DNA of 64,000 nucleotides from UBA4802 sp964509195 (GCA_964509195.1 CAZDWJ010000001.1:310001-374000); one strand, 5' to 3'. Numbered from the stretch's first letter, positions 45,984 to 56,148 are shown. The notes: generated by a model not told the origin, from the sequence alone. Numbers and translations: made by a program.

Positions 45984-47792
45984 TTAATCTCCTTTATCAT
46001 CCTTGTACATTTCTTCAATTATGTCTTTATACTTTTCAGCAATTACCTTTCGTTTGAGTTTCAGCGTAGGAGTTATCTCACCTGATTCAACTGTGAACTC
46101 CTTTGGTAGCAGTGTAAATTTTTTGATTTTTTCAAACCGTGCAAATTCCTTCTGCGCTTCTTCTATGCGTTGTCGGTAGAATTCGATAATCTCAGGTTTA
46201 GAAATAAGGTCTTCCTTGCTTGTGTAAGAGATGTTATGTGCTTTGGCATATTCTTCCAGTGCAATAAATGATGGTACTACCAGCGCTGTGACATATTTTC
46301 GCTGATCTCCTATAACAGCTATCTGTTCAATAAAATGGTCAGCGCCAATAGTACTTTCAATCATCTGCGGTGCGATATATTTGCCACCTGATGTTTTCAT
46401 TAAATCTTTGATGCGCTCGGTTATACGCAATTCGCCATTTTCTTCAAAAAACCCTGCATCGCCGGTTCTGAACCAGCCATCGGGTGTAAGTACTTCAGCT
46501 GTTGCCTCAGGCTTTTTGTAGTAGCCTTTCATTACATTGCCACCACGCACAAGAATTTCACCGTTGTTGGGGTCAATCTTAACCTCAACATTGGGTAAGG
46601 GTTTTCCTACCGCACCAAATTTAAATTTATTTGGCTCATGACAGGTCACTGTTGCTGTGGTTTCAGTTAAACCGTAGCCGTAACATATGAAAATGCCACA
46701 GGCATAGAAAAACTCTTCAATTTCCTGTGAAAGTGGTGCGCCTGCACAGGGGAAGAATTTTATCCTGCCTCCTACTACATCACGTATTTTTTTCAGTACA
46801 AGTGCATCAGCAATCTTGTATTTAAATCGCAATAGAGGTGAAATGAAAAGCTGATCTTTCTTGCGATTGTTATGCTGTGCACCAACTTTAATGGCCCATT
46901 TAAATAGTTTCTGCTTGGCGGGTGGGGCACTTTCAAGCCTGTTAAAGACAGTAGCATATATTTTTTCATAAAATCGTGGAACTGCGCACATTATGGTGGG
47001 TTTGACCTCCTGGATGAATTCAACAATCTTTGCAGGATCTTCCAAGTAGTTATTGGTCATACCTTTTGCAAAAACATAGTATGTCCAGATTCGCTCAAAC
47101 ACATGGCTAAGCGGTAAAAATGCTAGGGAAATATCATTTTCGTTGGGATCAATAAGGCGCAGGTCATGCTGCTCTTTTTGGAAGATTGCATTTGAGTGAG
47201 TAAGCATAACACCCTTTGGTTCGCCAGTTGTGCCCGATGTATAGATTAGAGTTAAAAGGTCATCAAGTGTCCCTCTGCTCATTCTTTCCTTAACCTGGTT
47301 ATCTTTGTTAGATTGCTCCCCTATTTTCAAGAAATCGCTAAAGTACATGATTTTATCGGATTTTTGAATTGGCACTGTTTCCTTAAACACAATAACCTTT
47401 TGTAAAAATTTGTTTTCAGGAAGTATCTGCATAACTTTTGAATATTGTTCTGCATCACCAACAAATATTACTTTTATTTCAGCATGGTTAATAATGTATT
47501 CTGCCTGTTTAGCAGTATTTGTTGCATAAATGGGAACCGGAATTGCCCGTATACATAAAGAGCCAATATCTGCAATTGACCATTGTGGCATGTTTTGTGA
47601 AAAAATTCCAACAGTCTCTTGCTCTCCAATGCCACATTCGATGAGTGCTTTACTGGTATTGTGAACCATATCGCCAAATTGCTTCCAGGTAATTTCTTCC
47701 CAGCTGTCTTTTGGCTTATAGCGCAACGCAACTCTGTTGCCGTATTTGTTAACCTGATCCCAGAATACCTGGGAATAATGTGTGTATCCCAT
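45984..47792 (-). CDS. fadD: long-chain acyl-CoA synthetase
   Basis: A 602-residue AMP-forming ligase that activates fatty acids to acyl-CoA. It has LIYTSGTTGEPKGVMLTH (P-loop A3), GYGLTETTATV (A5), GWFRTGDAGFF (A7) and KTSGGKYIAPQMIES near the C-terminus, typical of the FAA1/FadD15 long-chain subgroup. AAAGGGG lies 7 bases before the ATG. It is a single gene, separate from the beta-oxidation locus, whose ligase at 54262 is of a different subgroup. Confidence 0.9.
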   Translation of the reverse strand: MGYTHYSQVFWDQVNKYGNRVALRYKPKDSWEEITWKQFGDMVHNTSKALIECGIGEQETVGIFSQNMPQWSIADIGSLCIRAIPVPIYATNTAKQAEYIINHAEIKVIFVGDAEQYSKVMQILPENKFLQKVIVFKETVPIQKSDKIMYFSDFLKIGEQSNKDNQVKERMSRGTLDDLLTLIYTSGTTGEPKGVMLTHSNAIFQKEQHDLRLIDPNENDISLAFLPLSHVFERIWTYYVFAKGMTNNYLEDPAKIVEFIQEVKPTIMCAVPRFYEKIYATVFNRLESAPPAKQKLFKWAIKVGAQHNNRKKDQLFISPLLRFKYKIADALVLKKIRDVVGGRIKFFPCAGAPLSQEIEEFFYACGIFICYGYGLTETTATVTCHEPNKFKFGAVGKPLPNVEVKIDPNNGEILVRGGNVMKGYYKKPEATAEVLTPDGWFRTGDAGFFEENGELRITERIKDLMKTSGGKYIAPQMIESTIGADHFIEQIAVIGDQRKYVTALVVPSFIALEEYAKAHNISYTSKEDLISKPEIIEFYRQRIEEAQKEFARFEKIKKFTLLPKEFTVESGEITPTLKLKRKVIAEKYKDIIEEMYKDDKGD

Positions 47793-48298
47793 ACCACTAC
47801 CCCTTTTATATATAATATTTTATAAAATAATATTAGTGATTGTTTACTAAGATTTTAGCATATAAATTATGTATGAAGTCAATAAAATTTTTATGAATGA
47901 ATAAAATTTCTTGGTATTTATTCCTAAAGACAAGTTTTAAGGAAAATATGAAATAGTATACATAAATAATTATTTTAATGAATTATTATCCAAAATTCTT
48001 GATGAGTATTGCATAAAAAACATTATAAGTATTTCTTTTAACATTACGAAATTTTGATGTAAAAAGTCAATGCTTTATAATTAAGTCATTGACATTTATT
48101 ATCTCTAAAAGCAATTTAAATTAATGAAAAACAAAATTGCTATATTTTATTTGCATTTGGCTATTTATACTGGTATTAACATAAATCAATCAGGTTTACA
48201 TTAGAAAACGTGTGTATAATACAAAACTATGAGCACATCCGTGAAAATTAATTTTAAGAAGTTCATTTAAAATTTATTATAAAAATCTGGAGATTACC
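47793..48298. other. AT-rich intergenic region between fadD and ptsN-like gene
   Basis: About 500 bases without a credible gene. A possible promoter for the ptsN-like gene is TTTACA (48195-48200) with TATAAT (48215-48220), though the 14-bp spacing is short. An all-AT palindrome occurs at 47816-47829, upstream of the acyl-CoA synthetase gene; it may be chance. Confidence 0.5.
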
Positions 48299-48751
48299 GT
48301 GAGTTCATTACTGGAATTTACTGACAGCAAATATATAAAGTTTTTGAAATCAAAAAACAAATATAAAGCAATAGAGGAACTTGCGAATGTATTTAAGGGC
48401 AGCGATGTGTGTTCTGATATCAAAGCGTTTATTAACGCATTAAAAGAACGTGAAGAGATTATGACTACAGGTATAGGATTTGGAATCGCAGTTCCCCATG
48501 CTAAACTTGAATCTGTGCATAAAATTGCTTATGCGATAGGTATATCAAAGAAGGGCATTGACTTTAATTCTATTGATGGGAAGCCTGTGCATCTGGTGGT
48601 TCTGGTGGCTGCAGGTGAGCGACAGCATAAGGAATATTTAAAATTGTTGTCTAAAATAATGTCAGTTCTGAAAAATGATGTGATTCGCAATGAAATGATA
48701 AATGCTAAAACCACAAAAGAGATTATTGAAATTCTGCGAAATGCCAAGTAG
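48299..48751 (+). CDS. ptsN: PTS EIIA type-2 (PtsN-like) protein
   Basis: A 150-residue EIIA domain of the fructose/nitrogen PTS type. The phosphorylated histidine is His67 in GFGIAVPHAKLE. It follows family length and ends IIEILRN. No EIIB/EIIC transporter is adjacent, so a regulatory role like PtsN (EIIA-Ntr) is more likely than sugar uptake. The start is GTG after TGGAGA at about 8 bases. Confidence 0.85.
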   Translation: MSSLLEFTDSKYIKFLKSKNKYKAIEELANVFKGSDVCSDIKAFINALKEREEIMTTGIGFGIAVPHAKLESVHKIAYAIGISKKGIDFNSIDGKPVHLVVLVAAGERQHKEYLKLLSKIMSVLKNDVIRNEMINAKTTKEIIEILRNAK

Positions 48752-49198
48752 TTTTTTTCTAAAAAGAATGCAATACTTCGTTTTTTCAACACTATAGCAC
48801 TAACGTAAAACATTTTTACAACTCAATATACTATTTTTAGGAATATATAATACAGATTAGTATTGCGCTGTATATTAGGGTAATAGCTGAAACTGGCTCA
48901 ATTGTATATAATACTTTGATTGAGTGATTTGGTTTTGTATTCAACACCAACACCTCATTTTTTTCATGCTATCTGGAAGTTCCAACATTTTTATGGCGAT
49001 AATAACTGTTATCGGGGATTAACTGAGTGCAGGATTAAGTGGATTATAATCTTTTTGAAATGATGGTTGTCTCCTAACAAAATACTTGACGCTCACACAA
49101 TTAAATATATTGTGCATTTTCATAATAGACCGTGTAATTTTTTGTTGGTGTAGATATAAACTGTAACAAGTACCTCAAAGATTCAGGAGGATAACCGT
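48752..49198. other. leuS upstream region
   Basis: No gene seen. A possible promoter is TTGACG (49086-49091) with TATTGT 16 bp on; the -10 overlaps an inverted repeat CACAAT-N7-ATTGTG (49096-49114). A second repeat, CTCAAT-N16-ATTGAG (48897-48924), brackets a TATAAT. No T-box or leader peptide is recognisable. Confidence 0.45.
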
Positions 49199-51664
49199 AT
49201 GCAGGAAGTGGAATATAAACCACAGCAGATTGAAAAAAAGTGGCAAGAACGCTGGAATAAAGCGCAGGTTTTTTTATCTAAACGTGATAAAAACAAGAAA
49301 AAGTATTATATATTAGAAATGTTTCCATATCCTTCCGGAAGGATACATATGGGCCATGTGCGCAATTATTCAATTGGTGATGTTGTGGCACGCTATAAAA
49401 GGATGCAGGGTTTCAATGTTTTTCATCCAATGGGTTGGGATGCATTTGGCCTGCCAGCAGAAAATGCAGCTATCAAACATAACATACCACCTAAAAAGTG
49501 GACAGATGATAATATCGCATATATGAAAAAGCAGTTCCAGATGTTAGGATACTCATATGACTGGGACAGGGAGATAGCAACACACAGCCCAGAATATTAT
49601 AAGTGGAATCAGTATGTGTTTATTAAAATGTATGAAAAGGGACTGGCATACAAGCGGAAAGCCCCTGTTAACTGGTGCCCAACCTGCAGTACCGTACTTG
49701 CCAATGAACAAGTTGAGAATGGGGTATGCTGGCGATGTGAGACACAGGTAACTCAGCGTGAACTGGAGCAGTGGTTTTTTAAAATAACCGATTATGCTGA
49801 AAATCTTTTAACTGGGCACGATGTACTGAAAGAGGGCTGGCCAGAACGTGTTATAGTGATGCAGCGAAACTGGATAGGGCGCTCAACAGGGTTGATTGTT
49901 AATTTCAAGGTTGCTGACACGGGTGAGGCCTTCCCAATTTTTACAACGCGTCCGGATACCATTTATGGTGTAACATTTATGGTGATAGCTCCGGAGCACC
50001 CTTTCCTGGAAAGGGTAAAAGACCAGAAAGTAAAGGAATTTATTAAGCGGATCAAAGAGCAGTCTCTTGTTGACAGACTTTCGGAAGAAAAGGAAAAAGA
50101 AGGCATAGATACCGGAATAAAAATTATAAATCCGTTTAATGGCGATACTGTGCCATTGTATGTTGGGAATTTTGTACTCATGGAATATGGTACTGGTGCT
50201 ATAATGGCAGTTCCGGCACATGACACTCGCGACTTTGCGTTTGCTAAAAAATATGGCATTCCAATAAAATTGGTTATAGATAACCCTTCTGCGCCTATTG
50301 AAGTTTCAGAAATGAAAGATGCATATGTAGATGATGGTGTATGTGTAAATTCCGGGCCATTTACAGGAATTAATAACAAACAGGCTATTGAAGCAATATC
50401 AGACTATGCTGAAAAGCAAGGAATTGGATATAGAAGAGTAAATTACAGGCTAAAGGATTGGCTTATTTCGCGACAACGGTACTGGGGATGTCCAATACCA
50501 ATAGTATATTGTGAAAAGTGTGGGGCACAACCGGTTCCGTATGACAGGTTGCCAGTTGTATTGCCTGTAGAGGTTGATTTTCATGGCGATTCCCGTTCGC
50601 CACTTACCATGATGCCTGAATTTTACGAAACTCAATGCCCACAATGTGGAGGAAAAGCAAAACGTGAAACTGATACCATGGATACGTTTGTTGATTCTTC
50701 ATGGTATTTTGCAAAGTTTACTTCGCCTCATTCAAGTGAAATTTTTGATTTTGATGAGGTAGATTACTGGACTCCAGTTGACCAGTACATTGGCGGTATT
50801 GAGCATGCATGTATGCATTTGCTGTATGCACGTTTTTTTACTATGGTCCTGAACGATCTTGGCATTCTCAAATACCGTGAACCATTTACACGATTGTTGA
50901 CACAGGGCATGGTTATTAAAGATGGGGCAAAGATGAGTAAATCTAAGGGAAATATTGTGGACCCTGATGACATCATTGACAAGTACGGTGCTGATACTGT
51001 CAGGTTATTCATGCTTTTTGCTGCTCCACCTGAGAAGGATCTTGACTGGTCAGACAAAGGGGTTGAAGGGTGCTATCGCTTTATTAACCGTGTGTGGCGC
51101 ATTGTTCATAAATATAGTGATTGTTACACAGAATATAATTTTGATAATATTGTATTAGATCCTGTATTGAAGAACCTTAGAGGGGAAATACACAGAACTG
51201 TAAAAGCAGTGACACATGATATTGAAAACAGAATGCAATTTAACACTGCAATTGCCAGAATGATGGAGTTGGTAAATGCATTATATCAGGTAAATGAAGA
51301 ATTAATCCGCACAGATGCAGGTAAAATGGTTGTATCTGAATTATTTGACAAGCTTTTGCCAATGATTGGACCATTTGTTCCACATGTTGCTGAAGAATTA
51401 TGGGAACTGCTGGGACATAAAAATTTTATTTTAGATGAGCCATGGCCAGATTTCAAAGAAGAGTTGACTGCAAAGGATGAGATAGAAGTTGTGTTCCAAA
51501 TTAATGGCAAAATACGTTCAAAACGAAATGTCCCTGCTGACATTTCTAAGGAAGAAATGGAAAAGGTTGCTCTTGATGATGATAGAATTAAAGAAATGAT
51601 TGCTGGGAAAACAGTCAAAAAAGTAATAGTAGTTCCTGGAAAACTGGTAAATATAGTAATTTAA
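49199..51664 (+). CDS. leuS: leucyl-tRNA synthetase
   Basis: Charges tRNA-Leu. The protein is 821 residues, bacterial type. HIGH-like FPYPSGRIHMGHVRNYSIGD near the N-terminus, the class Ia Cys zinc set (CPTCSTVLANE ... CWRCE), the CP1 editing domain with FTTRPDTIYGVTFMV, DTMDTFVDSSWYF, and KMSKSKGNIVDPD (KMSKS). AGGAGG lies 8 bases before the ATG. It is a single gene, convergent with the following membrane protein gene. Confidence 0.98.
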   Translation: MQEVEYKPQQIEKKWQERWNKAQVFLSKRDKNKKKYYILEMFPYPSGRIHMGHVRNYSIGDVVARYKRMQGFNVFHPMGWDAFGLPAENAAIKHNIPPKKWTDDNIAYMKKQFQMLGYSYDWDREIATHSPEYYKWNQYVFIKMYEKGLAYKRKAPVNWCPTCSTVLANEQVENGVCWRCETQVTQRELEQWFFKITDYAENLLTGHDVLKEGWPERVIVMQRNWIGRSTGLIVNFKVADTGEAFPIFTTRPDTIYGVTFMVIAPEHPFLERVKDQKVKEFIKRIKEQSLVDRLSEEKEKEGIDTGIKIINPFNGDTVPLYVGNFVLMEYGTGAIMAVPAHDTRDFAFAKKYGIPIKLVIDNPSAPIEVSEMKDAYVDDGVCVNSGPFTGINNKQAIEAISDYAEKQGIGYRRVNYRLKDWLISRQRYWGCPIPIVYCEKCGAQPVPYDRLPVVLPVEVDFHGDSRSPLTMMPEFYETQCPQCGGKAKRETDTMDTFVDSSWYFAKFTSPHSSEIFDFDEVDYWTPVDQYIGGIEHACMHLLYARFFTMVLNDLGILKYREPFTRLLTQGMVIKDGAKMSKSKGNIVDPDDIIDKYGADTVRLFMLFAAPPEKDLDWSDKGVEGCYRFINRVWRIVHKYSDCYTEYNFDNIVLDPVLKNLRGEIHRTVKAVTHDIENRMQFNTAIARMMELVNALYQVNEELIRTDAGKMVVSELFDKLLPMIGPFVPHVAEELWELLGHKNFILDEPWPDFKEELTAKDEIEVVFQINGKIRSKRNVPADISKEEMEKVALDDDRIKEMIAGKTVKKVIVVPGKLVNIVI

Positions 51665-51665
51665 A

Positions 51666-52055
51666 TTACCTAAGTATATACGCAGAAATACATAGTATTC
51701 CTACTACAATCCGTGCTATTGCATCAAGTATAATGGCAAAGAGGCTTCCTCTCTGTCCTAATTCATCAAGTCCATGGAAAAATAAATTTCTTACTTTCTC
51801 AGGATAAATTAAAATAAACGGACCAGAGAATACCACTATAAGACCTATAATGAAAAGAGGTGTTGATAAAGGGTTGGATGAGGGAACTTGAGTTAAAGGG
51901 AAGCCTGCCAGAATAACTATGATTCCATATAGAGGGTAGATCTTGCTAGATAAAAGTTTGATCCAAAAAGATAAAACTATTTTAGGAAAAATAATTTCAA
52001 GTAAACCAACTACAACAAGATAAAGTCCTAATATGAATATATAAAGTAAAAGCAT
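51666..52055 (-). CDS. small membrane protein, DUF2065-like
   Basis: A 129-residue protein with about four membrane helices (LLLYIFILGLYLVVVGLLEII at the start, VGILCISAYIL at the end). The pattern of a short helix pair followed by a FPL..P loop resembles DUF2065 proteins, but I am not sure of the family. GAGG precedes the ATG by about 7 bases. A perfect 9-bp hairpin lies about 110 bp upstream of the start. Confidence 0.55.
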   Translation of the reverse strand: MLLLYIFILGLYLVVVGLLEIIFPKIVLSFWIKLLSSKIYPLYGIIVILAGFPLTQVPSSNPLSTPLFIIGLIVVFSGPFILIYPEKVRNLFFHGLDELGQRGSLFAIILDAIARIVVGILCISAYILR

Positions 52056-52164
52056 GTGCAGACCTCAAAAATTGCAAATTGGTAATTTTATAACTACTCT
52101 GTTAATTAAAGAAAGGGTATAGGTTTAAGTGAAAATATTGAGATAATCAAATGAAATAAATGCA

Positions 52165-52185
52165 CAATAGCTTATGAAGCTATTG
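52165..52185. repeat. perfect hairpin upstream of the membrane protein gene
   Basis: CAATAGCTT - ATG - AAGCTATTG, 9-bp arms with a 3-base loop, no T-run. Possibly an operator or leader element of the leftward gene at 51666. Confidence 0.45.
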
Positions 52186-52301
52186 GGTTGTCCATTAAGA
52201 TATTCAAAATATGCCTTTGCATTGTGTTATATGGTGATAAAAAAATACTACTTAAACATCAAATAATATTGGAAATATTATATGAATGAAGTGTCAATAA
52301 A

Positions 52302-52324
52302 AAAAGAGGCGTTATGCCTCTTTT
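52302..52324 (-). terminator. terminator of the leftward beta-oxidation operon
   Basis: Leftward: stem AAAAGAGGC / GCCTCTTTT, loop ATAAC, then a T-run. It lies 27 bp after the START-gene stop and would end the SCP2-ligase-thiolase-START transcript. Confidence 0.8.
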
Positions 52325-52350
52325 ATTGCTACAAATGATAAAACAGAATA

Positions 52351-53001
52351 TCACTGTGTATTATCTCGAATTTTTTTACTATATTTATACACACCCCGTA
52401 AGGTCTTCAAAGGTTGATCTTTTGCTGCAATATTTACTACCCATGCTGGCAGTGATCCTCCCAGTTCTGCATGAACCTGGTAAATAACTTCAACGTGATT
52501 TTCATCCTTTTTTATGATATCCCACCTCCCTTTAAGGGAAGTCATTCTGACCAACCCACTGTCTTTTTTATATTCACTGGTATTGATAGATGACATGCTG
52601 ACCCACGCAGTTCCTTTGTTTTCATCCCATCCGCTTTCTACTTTTACTACAACATCTCGATCAGTTACAACAGGAAGGTCAAGAATAAAATACATATCCA
52701 CATCTTTTGGGTTTCTTACATTGATGGCATATAAAGCATTGCACATGCCATACCATTTATGATAGTTTCGGTAATCCTGAATAACTTTCAGTGCAACATC
52801 AAACGGAATATCTGAATAGCTTACTCCTTTAAATTCTTTATACAAAGACCCTGGTATATCTCTTGTGAAAATTTGTACAGTGGCTTTGTCTTCTTTCCCT
52901 TCATAAATTAATTTCCATCCCGTGTTTTGCGAAAAGGCTGTAATAGTAATAGTGAAAGCAGATACCATAAAAATGGTTATAATTAGTAAATAACGTTTCA
53001 T
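52351..53001 (-). CDS. exported START-domain (SRPBCC) lipid-binding protein
   Basis: A 216-residue protein with a signal peptide (IITIFMVSAFTITITAFS). The mature part matches a START/SRPBCC fold, a hydrophobic-ligand cup: LIYEGKEDKATVQIFTRDIPGS, DYRNYHKWYGMC, DLPVVTDRDVVV. GGAGG lies 7 bases before the ATG. It is last in the leftward lipid operon, 51 bp after the thiolase, and is followed by a terminator. A role in periplasmic lipid binding tied to fatty-acid use is inferred. Confidence 0.75.
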   Translation of the reverse strand: MKRYLLIITIFMVSAFTITITAFSQNTGWKLIYEGKEDKATVQIFTRDIPGSLYKEFKGVSYSDIPFDVALKVIQDYRNYHKWYGMCNALYAINVRNPKDVDMYFILDLPVVTDRDVVVKVESGWDENKGTAWVSMSSINTSEYKKDSGLVRMTSLKGRWDIIKKDENHVEVIYQVHAELGGSLPAWVVNIAAKDQPLKTLRGVYKYSKKIRDNTQ

Positions 53002-53052
53002 GGCAAACCTCCATTAAATATTACAGTATCATATTGATTTAAGATTGTAATG

Positions 53053-54231
53053 TTAGTTAACTTTTTCAACAAGCAGTGCTCCTGCGTTTCCAAATGCTCC
53101 ACATAATGATGCTAAACCATATTTTGCATCAGGGAATTCAGTGGTTAAAATGTTAAGTAATGTTATTATGATTCGTGCACCAGATTCTCCTAAGGGATGA
53201 CCAAGTGCAATAGCACCTCCCCATACATTAACTCGTTTGAATGGAGCATTGTAATTGTCTAGGTTTAGTTCACGGATGCATGCTAATGACTGACTGGCAA
53301 ATGCTTCATTAAGTTCAATTGCTCCTACCTCATCCAAATTAAGTCCTGTTCTGGCAATTAATTTCTTTATTGCAGGGATAGGGCCTATGCCCATAATTGT
53401 TGGATCGCAGCCAGCTAACACACCGTAGGAATATTTATACTTATAGGGTAATCCTAATTGATCTGCTTTCTCACGGCTCATTAGGAGCAATGCACATGCG
53501 CCCTGCGTTAAAGGAGAAGAAGTAGCGGCTGTAACAACACCGTTTGGTTTAAAAGGGGACATCATAGTTTTCATTTTTTCAACGTCAACTTTCTCACGGA
53601 CCCACTGGTCCCTATCAGCTAAAAACTCCTTGCCATCATCATCCAGGCCTTTTATTGGGACTATCTCCTTTTTGAACTTCCCTGCAACCGTTGCTTCCCA
53701 TGCTTTTTTATTTGACCATACTGCCATGTTTTCCATATCTTCACGGGAAATTTTGTAAAGTTCAGCAACCTTTTCAGCTGTTGCACCCATTAGTAAATCT
53801 GCACCATTGTAGTATTTTAATAGACGTGGGGGGAAATCCATATTAGATCCCATTGGAACTTTTTCCATGTCCTCAACTCCAGCAGCAATAATAATGTCTG
53901 CCTCACCAGTTATAATGGCACGAGCTGCATGCATGGTAGCTGACATGCCAGATGGACATTGATTAGTTAAAGTGTTGGTGGGTACTGAGTCAGGCAAACC
54001 AGATGCAAGCCATGCCAATCTGCCAATATCGTTTTGCATACCAGAAGGGTTTGCACATCCTACAAACACCGCATCCACCATATCAGGAGCAATTTTGCTA
54101 TTTCGCTCAAATAGAGCGCTGTACACTGGAGTTAGCAACTCATCAGGCCTTAAATGCCTGAACCAGCCTTTTTCGCGATGAGCTCTTCCATTTGGTGTAC
54201 GAACACCATCAATAAAAACACATTCTCGCAT
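53053..54231 (-). CDS. acetyl-CoA acyltransferase (thiolase)
   Basis: A 392-residue thiolase, last step of beta-oxidation. The acylated Cys is in NQCPSGMSATMHAA, the catalytic His in GGAIALGHPLGESGARI, and the C-terminal Cys motif is SLCGAFGNAGALLVE, which varies from the usual CxGGGxG. Degradative rather than synthetic type is suggested by the surrounding genes. The start at 54231 follows AGAGAGGTG; a GTG six bases earlier is possible. It follows the acyl-CoA ligase in the leftward operon. Confidence 0.9.
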   Translation of the reverse strand: MRECVFIDGVRTPNGRAHREKGWFRHLRPDELLTPVYSALFERNSKIAPDMVDAVFVGCANPSGMQNDIGRLAWLASGLPDSVPTNTLTNQCPSGMSATMHAARAIITGEADIIIAAGVEDMEKVPMGSNMDFPPRLLKYYNGADLLMGATAEKVAELYKISREDMENMAVWSNKKAWEATVAGKFKKEIVPIKGLDDDGKEFLADRDQWVREKVDVEKMKTMMSPFKPNGVVTAATSSPLTQGACALLLMSREKADQLGLPYKYKYSYGVLAGCDPTIMGIGPIPAIKKLIARTGLNLDEVGAIELNEAFASQSLACIRELNLDNYNAPFKRVNVWGGAIALGHPLGESGARIIITLLNILTTEFPDAKYGLASLCGAFGNAGALLVEKVN

Positions 54232-54261
54232 TAGCACCTCTCTTATTTGTTAGGATATTAT

Positions 54262-56148
54262 TTAAATTTTGTCTTTTATTTTCCCTTTCAATTTTGGTGT
54301 AGATTGAAGAAATTGCTTTACTGCAAGTTCTCGCAATACTTTTTTATCTACTTTTTCTACCGCTGTTCTGGGGATATCGTCAATAATTTGAATGAATTTT
54401 GGTACAGCATATTTTGCAACTTTTGATTGAAGATATTGCAAAATATCTTTTTCTTTTGTTTTATTTTTAAATTGGGGTTGAAGTTGAACAAATAGGACAA
54501 CAATTTCACTGCCCTCTTTATCAGGATTTGGAATTCCTACTGTTGCAGCAATTTCTACATGTGGATGTTCACAAACAATATCATCTATTTCTTTTGAATA
54601 CACTTTAAAACCGGACACATTTATCATATCCTTAGAACGATCTACAATGAAAAAATACCCATTATCATCAATTTGGACTATATCGCCTGTATGAATAAAA
54701 CCATCTTGATCACAGCCGCTTCCTGGAATAGGCCAGTATCCTAACATGCGCTGAGGACCATTCAAAAGCATCTCTGCACGTTTTCCTTTAAGCATGTCAT
54801 CAATGGAAAGAATATTTCCAGTTTCTATATCACAAAAGCGAACTTCCGTATCAGGGAAAGGAATACCTATAGTTCTTCTTTTTTCTACAGATTTTTTATC
54901 AGGCTTCTTGCTTGTTTTTTTCATTCGGTATGCGATAATTTTTGTGAAAATTCTGCCAAAAATCTTAGGACCCAATATTCTAAAGAGTTTGTTAACTATA
55001 TAACTGTTGCCGGGTATGGAGGAAAGCAATGAAACTAAACGCACACCGAATCTGCCACCAAGTATTCGGTAAATAACTGAAGGATTAAGATGAGTAACAG
55101 GTGACATTTCTGATAAACCATATCCTTCCATAATGCCGCTGCTAGATTTCTTTTCAAACTCTTCCTGTGTAGAGTCAGAAAGTGGAGCAGATCCTGAAAG
55201 GCCGATAATGCCAATACCATTTAAATCTTCTTTAGCTAATTTCATAAACTGAGCAGGGACCCCAATTTGCATAACAGGATAGTGTGTTTTGATATTTTCT
55301 ACCATTGATTTTGTATCGCGGGGATCATTTATGATAATAATATTAAAGCCAAAAAGCATCATTGTATGCATTAGACAATGACCGTAAGTATGAAAGAATG
55401 GGAGACCAAGAATTACGGAGATGGCTCCTCTGAAGGTTAATCCGCCAGCGCCCAAAGCATGAAGATTCTGAATACAGTTTGCATATATATTGCGGTGGGT
55501 TAACATGCACCCTTTTGGTATGCCTGTAGTTCCCCCTGTGAATATAAGGGTTTCTATATCAGTTTTTACATCTATAGTTGGTGGATTTACTTTTCCTGAG
55601 GATGAAGTAATAAGGTGATAAAAATCGTAAAGATGTGGACCTTTGATATTAATCTTTTTTAAATCAACATCAACCACATCAATGCTTTGACGAATGTGAG
55701 CAATAACTATATGTTTTACAGTTGTTTTTTTTAATAAATTTTTAACGATAGTAATATCGTTAATGGTACAAACAATAACCTTAGGATTCCCTTCTTTAAA
55801 CTTATGATCTAAAGCTTCAGCAGGTTCAAGAGAACTGCAAGGTAAATGGATGAGCCCTGCTTTTGATATTGCATAATCTGTGATAATAAATTCAATGGAT
55901 GTGGGTAATATAGTTGCAACAATATCGTTTTTTATAAGACCAAAAGATTGAAACGCTGATGCTAACTTATTAACATAATCAAGGACTTCGGGATAAGAAA
56001 GAAAAAAATCCTTTTGTAAAAGGCCATTGTTTTTGTATTTTTTTGCAGCGATTTCTAAAATGTGGTAAACAGGTTTGTCAGGATAGGGTTCAAATGTTTT
56101 AGGAATCCCTAAGATTTTGTATTCTTTGTACCATGGTAGCGATGTCAT
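54262..56148 (-). CDS. acyl-CoA ligase (AMP-binding)
   Basis: A 628-residue fatty-acid-activating enzyme. Motifs are LIFTGGTTGIPKGCMLTHRN, GYGLSEMSPV, IHTGDIVQIDDNGYFFIVDRSKDM, and the C-terminal Lys in AVEKVDKKVLREL. The start at 56148 is chosen for GGGAGG 7 bases upstream; the open frame extends to 56232, inside the SCP2 gene. A strong hairpin lies between it and the SCP2 gene, so its expression may be partly uncoupled. Confidence 0.88.
   Translation of the reverse strand: MTSLPWYKEYKILGIPKTFEPYPDKPVYHILEIAAKKYKNNGLLQKDFFLSYPEVLDYVNKLASAFQSFGLIKNDIVATILPTSIEFIITDYAISKAGLIHLPCSSLEPAEALDHKFKEGNPKVIVCTINDITIVKNLLKKTTVKHIVIAHIRQSIDVVDVDLKKINIKGPHLYDFYHLITSSSGKVNPPTIDVKTDIETLIFTGGTTGIPKGCMLTHRNIYANCIQNLHALGAGGLTFRGAISVILGLPFFHTYGHCLMHTMMLFGFNIIIINDPRDTKSMVENIKTHYPVMQIGVPAQFMKLAKEDLNGIGIIGLSGSAPLSDSTQEEFEKKSSSGIMEGYGLSEMSPVTHLNPSVIYRILGGRFGVRLVSLLSSIPGNSYIVNKLFRILGPKIFGRIFTKIIAYRMKKTSKKPDKKSVEKRRTIGIPFPDTEVRFCDIETGNILSIDDMLKGKRAEMLLNGPQRMLGYWPIPGSGCDQDGFIHTGDIVQIDDNGYFFIVDRSKDMINVSGFKVYSKEIDDIVCEHPHVEIAATVGIPNPDKEGSEIVVLFVQLQPQFKNKTKEKDILQYLQSKVAKYAVPKFIQIIDDIPRTAVEKVDKKVLRELAVKQFLQSTPKLKGKIKDKI

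Noticed and set aside
47816..47829. AT-only palindrome upstream of the acyl-CoA synthetase gene
   Set aside because: In sequence this AT-rich such palindromes are expected by chance; it does not match either lipid operator.
48752..49198. Possible T-box or leader attenuator for leuS
   Set aside because: No T-box core, no run of leucine codons and no terminator hairpin before the start.
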